A stretch of 64,000 bases of DNA from Helicobacter sp. MIT 21-1697 (GCF_026241255.1 NZ_JAPHNC010000001.1:186001-250000); one strand, 5' to 3'. Shown: positions 52,426-62,611, counted from the stretch's first letter. A program made the numbers and translations. Notes: a model not told the origin generated them from the sequence alone.

Positions 52426-54519
52426 ATGACAATCAACGATGCGAAAATGTATTTTAATCGGGAGCTTTCGTGGCTTAAGTTTAATACACGTGTGCTTAAT
52501 GAAGCTAAAAATACGAATATTCCGCTTTTAGAGCGGTTAAAATTTGTGGCAATTTATGGAACGAATCTTGATGAATTTTATATGATACGTGTAGCAGGGC
52601 TTAAACGCCTATATGCAAGTGGCATTACGGAAGTGGGTGCAGACAAGCTTACACCATTACAGCAGCTTAAAAGCATACGCGAATACCTTGATAAAGAAAA
52701 AAATATGCTTGAGAGTGTTTTTAAAGATATTCAAGGTGGCTTAGCAAAGGAAGGTATGCATATTAAACAAGTCAATCAGTTAAATAATGAACAAAAAAAG
52801 CGATTGCACGAATTTTTTATTAATTATTTATATCCTGTGATTGTGCCTGTGGCAATAGATGCTACACACCCTTTTCCTCATTTGAATAATTTAAGTTTTG
52901 CCATTGCACTTAAACTTAAAGATACGCAAGAGGGAAGTGTGAAGTTTGCTATGGTAAGAATCTCGCGCTTGTTATCACGTTTTGTGGAGATTGAGAGCGG
53001 TGTGTTTATAGCAGTTGAAGATATTGTAGGTGAGTTTGCAAGTGAGTTGTTTGGGGAATATGAGATTCTTAATTATGTTCCTTTTAGAATCACGCGCAAT
53101 GCAGATATGGAAATTGAAGAAGAAGAAGCAGATGATTTTATTGAGATTATGAGTGAGGGGCTTAAAACTCGTAGAAAAGGTGAAGTGGTGCGCCTTGAGA
53201 TAGGCGCGGATAAAGACAGCAGCCTTTTAGATTTTATTAATTCTCATTTAAAAGTTGATTCTAAAGATGTCTATGTATATCATATTCCGCTTAACTTGAG
53301 TGGTTTGTGGGAATTAGTAGGGAGCAAAGCGTATGCTCATCTGACCACCCCACCTTTTAATCCAAAAACACTTCCGCCATTACACGGAAATGGGGAGATT
53401 CTCTCTACAATGGAAAGCGATGATATTTTGCTCTTCCACCCTTATGAGAGTTTTGACCCGATAGTGAATTTTATTCAAAGCGCGGCAAAAGACCCTGATG
53501 TGTTGTCTATTCGTATGACGCTTTATCGCGTGGGAAAAAACTCACCCATTGTTAAAGCTCTTATACAAGCGGCTGAAAACAATAAGCAAGTAACAGCGTT
53601 GGTTGAGCTTAAAGCACGATTTGATGAGGAAAATAATCTGTATTGGGCGCATTCTTTGGAATCTGCTGGAGCACACGTTATTTATGGTGTGCCCGGGCTT
53701 AAGGTGCATGCTAAAATTGCCCTTGTAATTAAAAAAATTGGCAATACACTCAAAGAATATGTGCATCTTAGCACAGGAAACTATAATCCTAGCACAGCAA
53801 AAATTTATACCGATATTTCGCTTTTAACTTGTAATGAATCTTTTGCAAAAGACGCAATTAAGCTTTTTCATTCTCTCTCTACAGGTTCATCATATCGCAC
53901 CAAGCTTAATCATTTACTGATTGCTCCTACACAAATTAAGACTAAAATTTTAGAGCTTATTGAAAATGAAAAGAAAATGGGAAATAAGGGACGCATTATT
54001 ATGAAAGCGAATGCTTTTATAGATATTGATGTTATACGCGCACTTTATGGAGCTTCAATAGCTGGAGTAAAGATTGATTTGATTGTGCGTGGTGTATGTG
54101 CCTTGCGTCCGGGCATAAAGGGTGTAAGTGAAAACATTCGCGTATTTTCAATCATTGGTAAATACCTTGAACACGCCAGAATCTATCATTTTAAAAACGA
54201 TAAAGTAGGCGTATATTTTGCTTCGGCAGATATTATGCCTCGTAATTTAGAGCGCCGCGTGGAGATTCTCACACCAAGTTTAAATACACAGATGAGCAAA
54301 CGTTTGATGGAGATTCTCCAAATGCAGCTTAATGATAATGTCCAAATGTATGAGTTGCAAAGCAATGGCGAATATCAAAAAGTAGTGAGTTCGCAAAAGC
54401 CCTTTAGCTCACAGCTTGCTTATGAGGAATATGTGAATGCTATTTATGGAGATTTGGTAGGGAATGATGAAGTGGTTAAGGCAAAAAAACTTGCTAAAAG
54501 AATGCTCAAAGAGAGTTAA
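52426..54519 (+). CDS. ppk: Polyphosphate kinase
   Basis: Transfers the gamma phosphate of ATP to polyphosphate. The N-domain shows FNRELSWLKFNTRVLNEA and GTNLDEFYMIRVAGLKR; the catalytic domain has VKALIQAAENNKQVTALVELKARFDEENN, YGVPGLKVHAKIALV (the autophosphorylated His) and VYFASADIMPRNLERRVEILTP. Start at ATG 52426 behind AAAGGGGGC; an ATG 11 codons upstream is an alternative. 697 residues from this start. Confidence 0.95.
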   Translation: MTINDAKMYFNRELSWLKFNTRVLNEAKNTNIPLLERLKFVAIYGTNLDEFYMIRVAGLKRLYASGITEVGADKLTPLQQLKSIREYLDKEKNMLESVFKDIQGGLAKEGMHIKQVNQLNNEQKKRLHEFFINYLYPVIVPVAIDATHPFPHLNNLSFAIALKLKDTQEGSVKFAMVRISRLLSRFVEIESGVFIAVEDIVGEFASELFGEYEILNYVPFRITRNADMEIEEEEADDFIEIMSEGLKTRRKGEVVRLEIGADKDSSLLDFINSHLKVDSKDVYVYHIPLNLSGLWELVGSKAYAHLTTPPFNPKTLPPLHGNGEILSTMESDDILLFHPYESFDPIVNFIQSAAKDPDVLSIRMTLYRVGKNSPIVKALIQAAENNKQVTALVELKARFDEENNLYWAHSLESAGAHVIYGVPGLKVHAKIALVIKKIGNTLKEYVHLSTGNYNPSTAKIYTDISLLTCNESFAKDAIKLFHSLSTGSSYRTKLNHLLIAPTQIKTKILELIENEKKMGNKGRIIMKANAFIDIDVIRALYGASIAGVKIDLIVRGVCALRPGIKGVSENIRVFSIIGKYLEHARIYHFKNDKVGVYFASADIMPRNLERRVEILTPSLNTQMSKRLMEILQMQLNDNVQMYELQSNGEYQKVVSSQKPFSSQLAYEEYVNAIYGDLVGNDEVVKAKKLAKRMLKES

Positions 54520-54599
54520 AAAAACAGAATATTAAACGATTTATAAGGAGGTTTTAGAATAAGGCAAAGAAGCTTTATAATGCATAGAGAGGCGAGGCG

Positions 54600-55499
54600 A
54601 TGGGCAGGTTGCACTATACAGAAGTTTGGAATTTTATCACAGGTTGCACCCAAATATCCCCAGCGTGTGATTATTGCTATGCTATGACTATGACTAAGAG
54701 ATTGCAGGTTACATCAAAGAGTGAGCTTGATAAAACCATAAATAGGCTTGATTATAGTAAATGTGCTCCTAAATGTAAAGATATTACAATGAGCCAAGAA
54801 GGCGATAAAATACATATAATTTGTGAATGCAAAAATACAGAACATTTAATTGAAGTGCCTAAATATTATTATGGCTGGGAGCAGGTTATATTCCATAAAA
54901 GTGTGTTAGAGGAAATATTAAATACAAATATGTATCCAAGTGGCTCTAAAGTTTGCGTGTGCAATATGAGTGATTTGTTTCACGAGAGTATTACAGCTGA
55001 AGATTTATCTCTTGTTTTTGAGTATATGATTAAACGCAAAGATTTAATTTTCCAAGTCCTCACTAAACGACCAGAGCGAATGTTAGAGAGTGTGAAAAAC
55101 AATATAGTCAATACAGATGATGCAAGGCATATTTGGTTTGGCATATCGGCTGAAAATCAAGCTACTTTTGGTAAGCGTATGCCTTCACTTGTTGAGGTAA
55201 AAAAAAACTTGGGCGAAAAAGTGAAAATCTTTGCAATGATTGAGCCTATGATGAGTGGCATTGATTTACAATCTTATAAGGAAAAGCTTGATTGGGTTGT
55301 TGTCGGAGGAGAGAATATCCCTGAAAATCCAAAAAAAGCAAGAAGTATGCAATATGAATGGGTAGAAGATTTGTATCAACAATGTAACAAATATGATATT
55401 CCTTTCTTTTTCAAGCAATGGGGCAGCAATCCTAGAAATAGACCAGATTTGATTAATTTAAAGTCTGGATTCCCAAAGGTTGAGGAAGCTGAAACCTAA
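54600..55499 (+). CDS. DUF5131 / phage Gp37-Gp68 family protein (iron-sulphur, radical-SAM-like)
   Basis: 299 residues. The N-terminus WNFITGCTQISPACDYCYAM has the family cysteine cluster (GC...C..CYA), and CNMSDLFHE, FQVLTKRPERM, VWFGIS-type (IWFGISAENQ), VVVGGEN and FFFKQWGSNP follow in the usual order. These proteins are mostly encoded in phages or with toxin-like TcmP partners; their reaction is not known. No partner gene is adjacent here. An unusual Cys-containing insert (CAPKCKD, ICECKN) lies at about 58-85. The gene sits alone between ppk and a tRNA-Arg gene on the opposite strand. Confidence 0.75.
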   Translation: MGRLHYTEVWNFITGCTQISPACDYCYAMTMTKRLQVTSKSELDKTINRLDYSKCAPKCKDITMSQEGDKIHIICECKNTEHLIEVPKYYYGWEQVIFHKSVLEEILNTNMYPSGSKVCVCNMSDLFHESITAEDLSLVFEYMIKRKDLIFQVLTKRPERMLESVKNNIVNTDDARHIWFGISAENQATFGKRMPSLVEVKKNLGEKVKIFAMIEPMMSGIDLQSYKEKLDWVVVGGENIPENPKKARSMQYEWVEDLYQQCNKYDIPFFFKQWGSNPRNRPDLINLKSGFPKVEEAET

Positions 55500-55506
55500 A
55501 AACTTA

Positions 55507-55583
55507 TGGTGTCCCCGATGCGATTCGAACGCATGACCTCACGATTAGGAATCGTGTGCTCTATCCAGCTGAGCTACGAGGAC
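55507..55583 (-). tRNA. tRNA-Arg (anticodon CCT)
   Basis: A full cloverleaf folds from the minus strand. Acceptor GTCCTCG pairs with CGGGGAC (one G-T pair), D-arm GCTC/GAGC, anticodon stem CACGA/TCGTG with loop TTCCTAA, T-arm ATGCG/CGCAT around TTCGAAT. Discriminator A and an encoded CCA follow. The anticodon CCT reads AGG. Confidence 0.95.
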
Positions 55584-55675
55584 AAGAAGTAGGGTGCGCA
55601 TATTTTGGAATGGGCATTTTACACTCATTTGTCAGAGAAATCAAGCCAAAAGGTGGAGAAAGGGCTTTTTTATGT

Positions 55676-55681
55676 TAAAAT
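55676..55681 (+). promoter_or_regulatory. Possible -10 box of gap-pgi
   Basis: TAAAAT in atgttaaaatacat, 49 bases before the gap ATG. Confidence 0.4.
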
Positions 55682-55729
55682 ACATATTTCAACCCTTTGA
55701 TTTGGGCATATTTGATAAAAGGAGACAAT

Positions 55730-56713
55730 ATGGCGATTAAGCTCGCAATTAATGGCACTGGGCGCATAGGGCTTTGTGCAGCGAGAATTATCGGACAACG
55801 CGATGATGTGGAGCTTGTAGCAATGAATACTACGGCAGATATTGACACACTTGTGCATTTACTGCGGTATGATTCTGTGCATAGAAGCTATGATGTGCAA
55901 AAACGAGATGAACAAACTTTATGTATTGGTAAAAGTAAAAATGTTAAGATTATAAGTGATAGAGAGATTAAGAATCTTGATTTTGGCTCAGCTGTGGGTG
56001 TGCTAGAATGCACGGGTAAATTTAATTCCCTTGAAAAATCAAGCTTTCACCTTAAAGGTAGTATTAAAAAAGTTATTATATCTGCCCCCGCAGATGATAC
56101 GCCTACATTTGTTTATGGCGTGAATCACACAAGCTATCAGGGGCAAAGTGTCATTTCAAATGCTTCTTGCACGACAAATTGCCTTGCGCCTATTGTGAAA
56201 GTGCTTGATACTCACTTTGGTATAGAAAATGGCTTAATGACGACTATCCATAGCTATACAAATGACCAGAATCTGCTTGATGTCAAACATAAAGACTTAC
56301 GCCGAGCGCGTGCAGCAGCGTTAAATATGATACCCACAAGTACAGGTGCAGCAAAGGCAATAGGGCTTGTATTGCCACATCTTGCAGGCAAACTCAATGG
56401 AGTTTCTGTGCGTGTGCCAACCCCAGATGTGAGTCTTGTGGATTTAAACGTGAATCTTAAAAGTAAGGTGAGTAAAGAGAGCATTAATGAAGTATTCTAT
56501 AAAGCCCAAGAGGGTGAAATGAAAGGGCTTATCGTTGTTGATAATGAGCAAAGAGTGTCAAGTGATTTTATTGGCTCAAGTGCGAGTGCAATCATTGTGC
56601 CTGATAAGAGTGTGGCTATTGATAAAAGCGCGAAGATTCTCGCGTGGTATGATAATGAAATGGGCTACACACATCGCCTTGTAGATATGAGCGTATATGT
56701 ATGTAAGGCATAG
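55730..56713 (+). CDS. gap: Glyceraldehyde-3-phosphate dehydrogenase
   Basis: NAD(P)-binding start [20 protein letters not shown] and the active site [14 protein letters not shown] (catalytic Cys), then THRLVDMS-type end. The ATG at 55730 is chosen for AAAGGAGACAAT; the longer frame would not have a site. 327 residues. The glycine-rich motif GTGRIG is slightly unusual compared with GFGRIG. It forms an operon with pgi (8 bases apart). In Helicobacter it probably serves gluconeogenesis as much as glycolysis. Confidence 0.94.
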   Translation: MAIKLAINGTGRIGLCAARIIGQRDDVELVAMNTTADIDTLVHLLRYDSVHRSYDVQKRDEQTLCIGKSKNVKIISDREIKNLDFGSAVGVLECTGKFNSLEKSSFHLKGSIKKVIISAPADDTPTFVYGVNHTSYQGQSVISNASCTTNCLAPIVKVLDTHFGIENGLMTTIHSYTNDQNLLDVKHKDLRRARAAALNMIPTSTGAAKAIGLVLPHLAGKLNGVSVRVPTPDVSLVDLNVNLKSKVSKESINEVFYKAQEGEMKGLIVVDNEQRVSSDFIGSSASAIIVPDKSVAIDKSAKILAWYDNEMGYTHRLVDMSVYVCKA

Positions 56714-56721
56714 ATAAAACT

Positions 56722-57972
56722 ATGGTGGCGTTTTCATTGCATTTTCAAGCACAGAATCAAAAAGTATGTGATAACCTCTTTGAAAGCATTTGTAAGGAGC
56801 GAGATAGTCAAAAAAGTGGTTATTATGATTTGCCTTTCGCGCAGGAGGCGATGAATGAAGCCTCTTGTTTTGTCAATGATAACAAAGCGTTTTTGCATAC
56901 CCTCTCTCATTTGGTAATTATTGGCATTGGTGGAAGTTCGCTTGGACTTAAAGCCATAGATTCTATGTTAGAGCATTTGCCTCATCGCAATACACTTAAA
57001 CTCTTATTTTTGGAGCATACTGACCCTATTAACATCACTAAGATTACGCAAGGCATTAAGCGTGAAAATACACTTTTTATTGTCATTTCTAAATCAGGCA
57101 CGACTATTGAGACTTCATCTTTGCTTAAATTCGTGCTTGCAGAATATAATTTACTTCAAGATGCGCAGAGCAAACAACATTTGCTTGTGATTACTGATAA
57201 AGATTCTCCACTTGAGCATTGGGCGCAAAAAGAAAATCTGACATATTTTGTAATCCCACCAAATGTCGGAGGGCGATTTTCTGTATTGAGTATGGTTGGC
57301 ATTTTGCCTCTTAGTATTTTAGGCTTTGATATGCGCTCACTTTTGCGTGGTGCAGCGGATATTACACAACGATTTTTTGAGCGCAAAGAAGAGCATATTT
57401 TGCATAAAGCACTCACTTATGCTGCCCACAAAAAACAAGTTTCTATGAATGTGCTTTTTTCATATTCAAGCCTTTTTACACATTTTAATGCGTGGTATGT
57501 GCAATTATGGGGCGAGAGTTTGGGCAAAATTAATGCTATGGGTGAAAGAGTAGGGCTAACGCCCATTGGGCTTATTGGCAGTATTGACCAACATTCATTT
57601 TTGCAACTTATTGTGCAAGGAGTGCGTGATAAAAGTGTAACTTTTTTAAGCCTTAATCCTGTCCATAGCGCACAGCCGAGCATTCCAAATATTGAGATTC
57701 CATTTTTAGAATCTACGAATTTTGTGAATATGCAGAGTTTTGCTACTTTGCTCAATAATCAACGCATTGCCACAATGCAGACGATAGAAAATGAGGGGAT
57801 TCTCACTGATTGTATTGAAGTGATGAGCTTATGTGAGCAGAGTGTAGGGACACTTATAGCGTATTTTGAGATACTCACTTCGTGTATGGGGCAGCTTTTT
57901 GAAATCAATACTTACGACCAGCCCGGCGTAGAGTTTGGCAAGGCAAGATTAAAGAAGCTTTTTAAGGCTTAG
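56722..57972 (+). CDS. pgi: Glucose-6-phosphate isomerase, short form
   Basis: The motifs IGIGGSSLGLKAI, ISKSGTTIETSSLLK, VGGRFSVLSMVGILPL and, near the end, DQPGVEFGK define Pgi. At 416 residues it is the short type found in Campylobacter and Gram-positives, not the about 545-residue type of H. pylori. ATG behind a weak site directly after gap. The last bases overlap the opposite-strand small gene by 11. Confidence 0.93.
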   Translation: MVAFSLHFQAQNQKVCDNLFESICKERDSQKSGYYDLPFAQEAMNEASCFVNDNKAFLHTLSHLVIIGIGGSSLGLKAIDSMLEHLPHRNTLKLLFLEHTDPINITKITQGIKRENTLFIVISKSGTTIETSSLLKFVLAEYNLLQDAQSKQHLLVITDKDSPLEHWAQKENLTYFVIPPNVGGRFSVLSMVGILPLSILGFDMRSLLRGAADITQRFFERKEEHILHKALTYAAHKKQVSMNVLFSYSSLFTHFNAWYVQLWGESLGKINAMGERVGLTPIGLIGSIDQHSFLQLIVQGVRDKSVTFLSLNPVHSAQPSIPNIEIPFLESTNFVNMQSFATLLNNQRIATMQTIENEGILTDCIEVMSLCEQSVGTLIAYFEILTSCMGQLFEINTYDQPGVEFGKARLKKLFKA

Positions 57973-58156
57973 ATTCTCTTTCTTCTTCATTTTGTATGGA
58001 GATTTGCACATTTGTCAAGTCCTCTATATTCAAATCATTGATATGTGCTATTATTTTTTCTTTGATTTTTTTGGGAGGCACATTAGTGTGTGTGATTACG
58101 CCACCTCTAACCTTGCCATTCATATCGCGTGTAAAGATTTGCACATTCACTTTCAT
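57962..58156 (-). CDS. Small conserved hypothetical protein
   Basis: 64 residues, MKVNVQIFTRDMNGKVRGGV and so on, a small alpha/beta protein with a Lys/Glu-rich end. AAGGAGAAAAG before the ATG makes it a likely gene. No family is recognised. The gene overlaps the end of pgi tail-to-tail. A run of 14 T (coding strand) lies about 92 bases upstream near its likely promoter. Confidence 0.6.
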   Translation of the reverse strand: MKVNVQIFTRDMNGKVRGGVITHTNVPPKKIKEKIIAHINDLNIEDLTNVQISIQNEEERESKP

Positions 58157-58247
58157 CTTTTCTCCTTCAATAGAGCATTTGGCAAAAGTGCATTACACAT
58201 TTGCCTCTCTTAGATTCATACCTTTAAAAATGGAATCTTATTTTTAC

Positions 58248-58261
58248 AAAAAAAAAAAAAA
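58248..58261 (-). repeat. Tract of fourteen A (plus strand) upstream of the small gene
   Basis: On the minus strand 14 T lie directly before GTAAAAATAAGATTCC, where TAAGAT could be a -10. The length makes it slippage-prone. Confidence 0.6.
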
Positions 58262-58325
58262 CGACCTTAAGTTTTGAAATAGAATGCGATTTTTAGCCTT
58301 TAAACACAAAAAAGTAACAAAAAAG

Positions 58326-59288
58326 TTAATATTCTATCCCTACTTCTTTTAATCTATCACGAATATAGCGCATTTGAATGTTTTTATCAAAACACCACTT
58401 AGGAGCAAGTAAGCTTTCATCGTGCGCTCCTGCACTGATTCTCTGCACTACGACATTAGGTGGGATTTTTTGCAAGGATTTGACGATAAGCTCACTAAAG
58501 GTTTCTATGCTAATAGGCTCATATTGCCCATCTTTATAAAGCTTGGCAAGGCGCGTGCCATTAACGACATACAAAGGGTGAATCTTAATGCCATCAATGC
58601 CCCATTCTAGGACAGAATCTAGCGAGTGGAGCATCATTTCAGGGGTTTCTTCAGGTAGCCCATAGATGAGGTGAGCGCAGACTTTAATGTTTTTCTCACG
58701 CGTTTTTGCAAACATTTCCTTTGCTCCTGCAATGTTATGTGCGCGATTTGTGATTGCTAAAGTTTTATCATATACAGATTGGATTCCATATTCTAGCCAA
58801 ATCTCTTTCCCCCTTTGCACATATCCACCTAAGAGTTCAAGCACTTCATCTTTGACACAATCAATGCGTGTGCCTATGCTTAGTCCCACGACATTTGGGA
58901 AGCTTAATGCTTTATCATAAAGGGCTTTAAGTGTGGAATAAGGCGCATAAGTGTTTGTATAAGATTGAAAATACACCATATATTTGCTTATGCCAAATTT
59001 TTCTTGGTGAAATTGAGAATGCCAGTAAAATTGCTCTTCTAATTGCTGAAGTTGCTTTTGCAAAAGGGGATTTTGCGTGAGGGTAAAATTCATTTTGACT
59101 TCAGAGATTCTATCAAGTTTAATCAGGCTTGGCGAGAAGCTTTCGTTATCACAATAGATACAACCACCCTTAGCAAGGCTTCCATCAATATTGGGACAAG
59201 TAAATCCTTGTAAAGAAATGGGAATCTTCCTCACGCGCGAGCCAAAACGCCTTTTAAAATATCGCCCAACACTCAACATTATGCGCAT
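58326..59288 (-). CDS. YhcC-type (TIGR01212) radical SAM protein
   Basis: 320 residues. The radical-SAM cysteines are in ISLQGFTCPNIDGSLAKGGCIYCDNESFSP, the long-spaced form (Cx..CIYC) of the YhcC subgroup; ISKYMVYFQSYTNTYAPYSTLK, SIGTRIDCVKDEVLELL, IWLEYGIQS and HLIYGLPEETPEMML follow as in that family. Its substrate is unknown. It starts 8 bases after purF without a clear ribosome site, so translation may be coupled. Confidence 0.88.
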   Translation of the reverse strand: MRIMLSVGRYFKRRFGSRVRKIPISLQGFTCPNIDGSLAKGGCIYCDNESFSPSLIKLDRISEVKMNFTLTQNPLLQKQLQQLEEQFYWHSQFHQEKFGISKYMVYFQSYTNTYAPYSTLKALYDKALSFPNVVGLSIGTRIDCVKDEVLELLGGYVQRGKEIWLEYGIQSVYDKTLAITNRAHNIAGAKEMFAKTREKNIKVCAHLIYGLPEETPEMMLHSLDSVLEWGIDGIKIHPLYVVNGTRLAKLYKDGQYEPISIETFSELIVKSLQKIPPNVVVQRISAGAHDESLLAPKWCFDKNIQMRYIRDRLKEVGIEY

Positions 59289-59296
59289 TTAATGTC

Positions 59297-60721
59297 TTAA
59301 TGAGAGGATTTTAAGGGAGCAGGGATTGCTGCACCTGTGGTATAATCATCAATATAGCGTCCATCAAAGCACGCTTTGCACAAAGAGCTATCTTCGCCTA
59401 TGCTTTTAGTCAAGCCACTTAGAGAGAGGAAACCTAGAGAATCTGCACCGATATGCTTGCGCACTTCTTCTATGCTTTTATTAGCGCAGATGAGCTGTTC
59501 TTTATCTGGCGTGTCTATGCCATAAAAGCAAGGCGAAATTGTAGGTGGAGAGCTGATAAGGAGATGAATTTTTCGCGCTCCTGCTTGACGCAAGATTCTA
59601 ATAATCTGCCTACTTGTCGTGCCTCTCACCACAGAATCATCAATGACAATAATATCTTTATTTGCAATGAGTTCGCGGATAGGATTGAGTTTAAGGCGAA
59701 CTTTAAGCTCTCTCTCTTGCTGTGTAGGTTCAATAAAAGTGCGTCCTACATAGTGATTGCGGATAAATCCTAGCTCAAAATCAATCCCGCTTTGTTTGCT
59801 ATAACCAATAGCTGCTGCTACGCCAGAATCTGGCACAGGAATCACCATATCCGCTTGAATCTGATGTTCTTTGGCAAGCTCTATACCCATTTGTTTGCGT
59901 GCCTGATAGACATTATGCCCAAATACATTGCTATCAGGACGCGCAAAATATATATATTCAAATACGCAAGAATGTGGCTTTGGCTCAAAAACTTGAATGC
60001 TTTTAGGTTGGGAATCCTGCAAGGCATACGCCCCATCAAAAATAATCATCTCACCTGCTTTGACATCTCGGACAAATTCTGCACCAATAAGATCAAATGC
60101 ACAGCTTTCACTTGCGACAACATAACCCGTGCTTCCATCTTCATTTTGTATTTTGCCTAGACTAAGCGGACGCAACCCATATCTATCACGGACTGCAAAC
60201 ATTTTGCTTCGTGAGAGAAATACAAAGCAATATGCCCCATCAATATAGCTTAAAGCATCAATGATTCTATCAGTAAGCGATGTTTTTTTACTTCGTGCAA
60301 TGAGGTGAATGAGGTTTTCTGTATCAAGGTAACTTTGAAATATCGTCCCCTCTTTAATGAGCATTTCGCGCACTTCTTTGGCATTTGTGAGATTTCCATT
60401 ATGTGCGATTGCCATTTCGCCCAAATCATATCGCGCAAAAATAGGCTGTGTGTCATTTATAGAGTCTTCACCCGCAGTTGAATAGCGATTATGTCCGATA
60501 CTTGAGCGACCTTGCAGTTTATCAAGTCGCTTTTGTGTAAAGATTTTAGTTACTAAACCTGTATTTTTGATAGTTGTGATTTTTGTGCCATTACTTGCAG
60601 AAATCCCACTTGCTTCCTGCCCTCTGTGCTGCATTGCAAAGAGTGAGTAATAGCTTAAGAGGGCTGCATTATCAACATTATATACGCCCACGATGGCACA
60701 CTCTTCATTCCAGCTTTCCAT
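59297..60721 (-). CDS. purF: Amidophosphoribosyltransferase
   Basis: First step of purine synthesis, PRPP + glutamine. The class II glutaminase site is Cys8 in EECAIVGVYN, probably exposed by removal of a short propeptide. AMQHRGQEASGIS, GHNRYSTAG and IAHNGNLTN follow; the PRPP loop is VIDDSVVRGTTSRQIIRIL. A cluster-type Cys set near the C-terminus is partly present (CFYGID, CKACFDGRY). 474 residues. Confidence 0.96.
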   Translation of the reverse strand: MESWNEECAIVGVYNVDNAALLSYYSLFAMQHRGQEASGISASNGTKITTIKNTGLVTKIFTQKRLDKLQGRSSIGHNRYSTAGEDSINDTQPIFARYDLGEMAIAHNGNLTNAKEVREMLIKEGTIFQSYLDTENLIHLIARSKKTSLTDRIIDALSYIDGAYCFVFLSRSKMFAVRDRYGLRPLSLGKIQNEDGSTGYVVASESCAFDLIGAEFVRDVKAGEMIIFDGAYALQDSQPKSIQVFEPKPHSCVFEYIYFARPDSNVFGHNVYQARKQMGIELAKEHQIQADMVIPVPDSGVAAAIGYSKQSGIDFELGFIRNHYVGRTFIEPTQQERELKVRLKLNPIRELIANKDIIVIDDSVVRGTTSRQIIRILRQAGARKIHLLISSPPTISPCFYGIDTPDKEQLICANKSIEEVRKHIGADSLGFLSLSGLTKSIGEDSSLCKACFDGRYIDDYTTGAAIPAPLKSSH

Positions 60722-60789
60722 TACTTGTCCTCGTTATATTTTGTATCTGTGATTGTATAGCAACAAAACCAACAAGCAAATCTTAAAGC

Positions 60790-61557
60790 TTAAATCTCAA
60801 GTGCGTCCTCAATACCATAAAGACCATTTTTTTGCTCTACAATCCATTTTGCCATATCAAGTGCGCCTTTAGCGAAAGTGAGACGTGAAGTAGCATTGTG
60901 CGTAAGTTCTAAATATTCACCATCAAGATAGAATCCTATTGTATGCCTTCCAGCAACATCGCCTCCGCGCAAGCTCATCACGCCAATTTCATTCGCGCTT
61001 CGCTCTCCAATATTGCCATTGCGCCCACTTATGCGGACATCACTCAATTTGAGATTGCGTGCTTTTGCGCAGCTTTGAGCGAGACTAAGAGCAGTCCCAG
61101 AGGGCGCATCTTTTTTATAACGATGATGAATTTCGCAGATTTCTATATCACTTTCTTTTAATGTTGCAGCCACTAATGCACCGATTTTATTGAGCATTGC
61201 CACACCTTTGCTCATATTTGTTGCATAGAGTATGGGCATCGTATGTGAGGCATTTTCAAGGAGATGTTGTATATCATTATCCAAGCCTGTTGTGCCTATG
61301 ACAAGCGGTTTTGGATAAGAGAGAGCGACTTCAAGAAGTGCTTTTGTCGCTTCAGGCGAAGAAAAATCAATAATAACATCACTTGATTGTAAGAATATCT
61401 CAAAGTCTTTTGTTATCATTGTGCTTGAGGGAAGCGAATATTGTAATTCATTGCGCACATATACACTTGAGAGATTAAAGTGATTGTGATTGAGTATTTC
61501 TTCAATCAGTAGTTTTCCTACGCGTCCGGTAGCACCAAAAATCCCCACTTTTAGCAT
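60790..61557 (-). CDS. dapB: 4-hydroxy-tetrahydrodipicolinate reductase
   Basis: Lysine/diaminopimelate pathway. The nucleotide-binding start is MLKVGIFGATGRVGKLL, then VIDFSSPEATKALL, VIGTTGL, ATNMSKGVAMLNKI, the catalytic EIHHRYKKDAPSGTALSLA and the end TFAKGALDMAKWIVEQKNGLYGIEDAL. 255 residues. TATTCTCC-type site: AAGGAGAATAT before the ATG. Confidence 0.96.
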   Translation of the reverse strand: MLKVGIFGATGRVGKLLIEEILNHNHFNLSSVYVRNELQYSLPSSTMITKDFEIFLQSSDVIIDFSSPEATKALLEVALSYPKPLVIGTTGLDNDIQHLLENASHTMPILYATNMSKGVAMLNKIGALVAATLKESDIEICEIHHRYKKDAPSGTALSLAQSCAKARNLKLSDVRISGRNGNIGERSANEIGVMSLRGGDVAGRHTIGFYLDGEYLELTHNATSRLTFAKGALDMAKWIVEQKNGLYGIEDALEI

Positions 61558-61598
61558 ATATTCTCCTTCATAAATATAATGGATTCTATAAAATAATA

Positions 61599-62534
61599 TT
61601 ATTTATGTTCTAAATATGCAATAGCCTGCAAAGCCGCAGTTGCACCATCTCCAGCTGCGCACACAACCTGTTTAGGAGCAAGTGTGCGGACATCTCCAGC
61701 TGCAAAAAGTCCATCTACACTTGTTTTCATTGCTAAATCTACCTTGATACTGCCATATTCATCGCATTCACAAAGCATTGAGCCATCATCTTGTTTAAGC
61801 GTAGCTGTATTGACATTATAGCCTACAAAGATAAAGATTCCCATAACAGGGATTTCCTCACTCGTATTTGAATCTGTATGTTTGATTAACACGCCTGTTA
61901 CGCCTGATGTATCACCTTTGATTTCCTCAACAACTGCAGGAGTAACAATGCGAATCTTATCATTTTTCTTTACGTGTTCAATTGTGCTGGGTGCGGCGCG
62001 AAATTCATTTCTCCTATGCACCAAATGCACTTGAGAGCAAATCCGACTAAGATATACAGCCTCTTCAAGCGCTGTATCACCACCACCAAGCACAACAACC
62101 TCTTGGTCTTTGTAAAAGAATCCATCACAAGTGGCACAAGTGCTTATGCCTCTGCCCCAAAACTCATCTTCTCCTTTGAGATTTGCTCTTTTTGGGCTAC
62201 CACCGGCACAAAAAATGACTGCTTTTGCTTCATCAATACTGCCATCAGCTTGGTGAATGTAAAAAATATCATTTTTCTTTGTGATTTGGCTCACTTCACT
62301 CATTTTGTGTTGTAAGCCAAAGCGAAAACATTGCTCTTGCCAAGGTTCCATAAACTCCATACCACTGACAATATCTTTCACACCCGGATAATTTTCTATT
62401 TCACTGCTCCCTGTAATTTGCCCGCCGGGCATTCCTTTTTCAAAAAGCACCACATTTTTAATGCCACCTCTTGTCGCATACAAACCTGCACTTAGCCCAG
62501 CTGGACCACCACCTATAATTGCTAAATCAATCAT
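61599..62534 (-). CDS. trxB: Thioredoxin reductase
   Basis: FAD-binding [19 protein letters not shown], redox-active [12 protein letters not shown] motif [17 protein letters not shown] and the C-terminal [27 protein letters not shown]. 311 residues. Keeps thioredoxin reduced; important for oxidative stress in microaerophiles. AAGGAGCAAA before the ATG. Confidence 0.96.
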   Translation of the reverse strand: MIDLAIIGGGPAGLSAGLYATRGGIKNVVLFEKGMPGGQITGSSEIENYPGVKDIVSGMEFMEPWQEQCFRFGLQHKMSEVSQITKKNDIFYIHQADGSIDEAKAVIFCAGGSPKRANLKGEDEFWGRGISTCATCDGFFYKDQEVVVLGGGDTALEEAVYLSRICSQVHLVHRRNEFRAAPSTIEHVKKNDKIRIVTPAVVEEIKGDTSGVTGVLIKHTDSNTSEEIPVMGIFIFVGYNVNTATLKQDDGSMLCECDEYGSIKVDLAMKTSVDGLFAAGDVRTLAPKQVVCAAGDGATAALQAIAYLEHK

Positions 62535-62611
62535 ATTTTGCTCCTTACAAATAATAAAAATTTTCCATTACTATAATAAACTAAAACAACAACTAGGTAA
62601 ATGGCAAAATA

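Noticed and set aside
54541-54599. AAGGAGG at 54545 as start signal for a longer DUF5131 gene
   Set aside because: No ATG, GTG or TTG follows at the right distance in the DUF5131 frame; ATG 54600 has its own GAGG.
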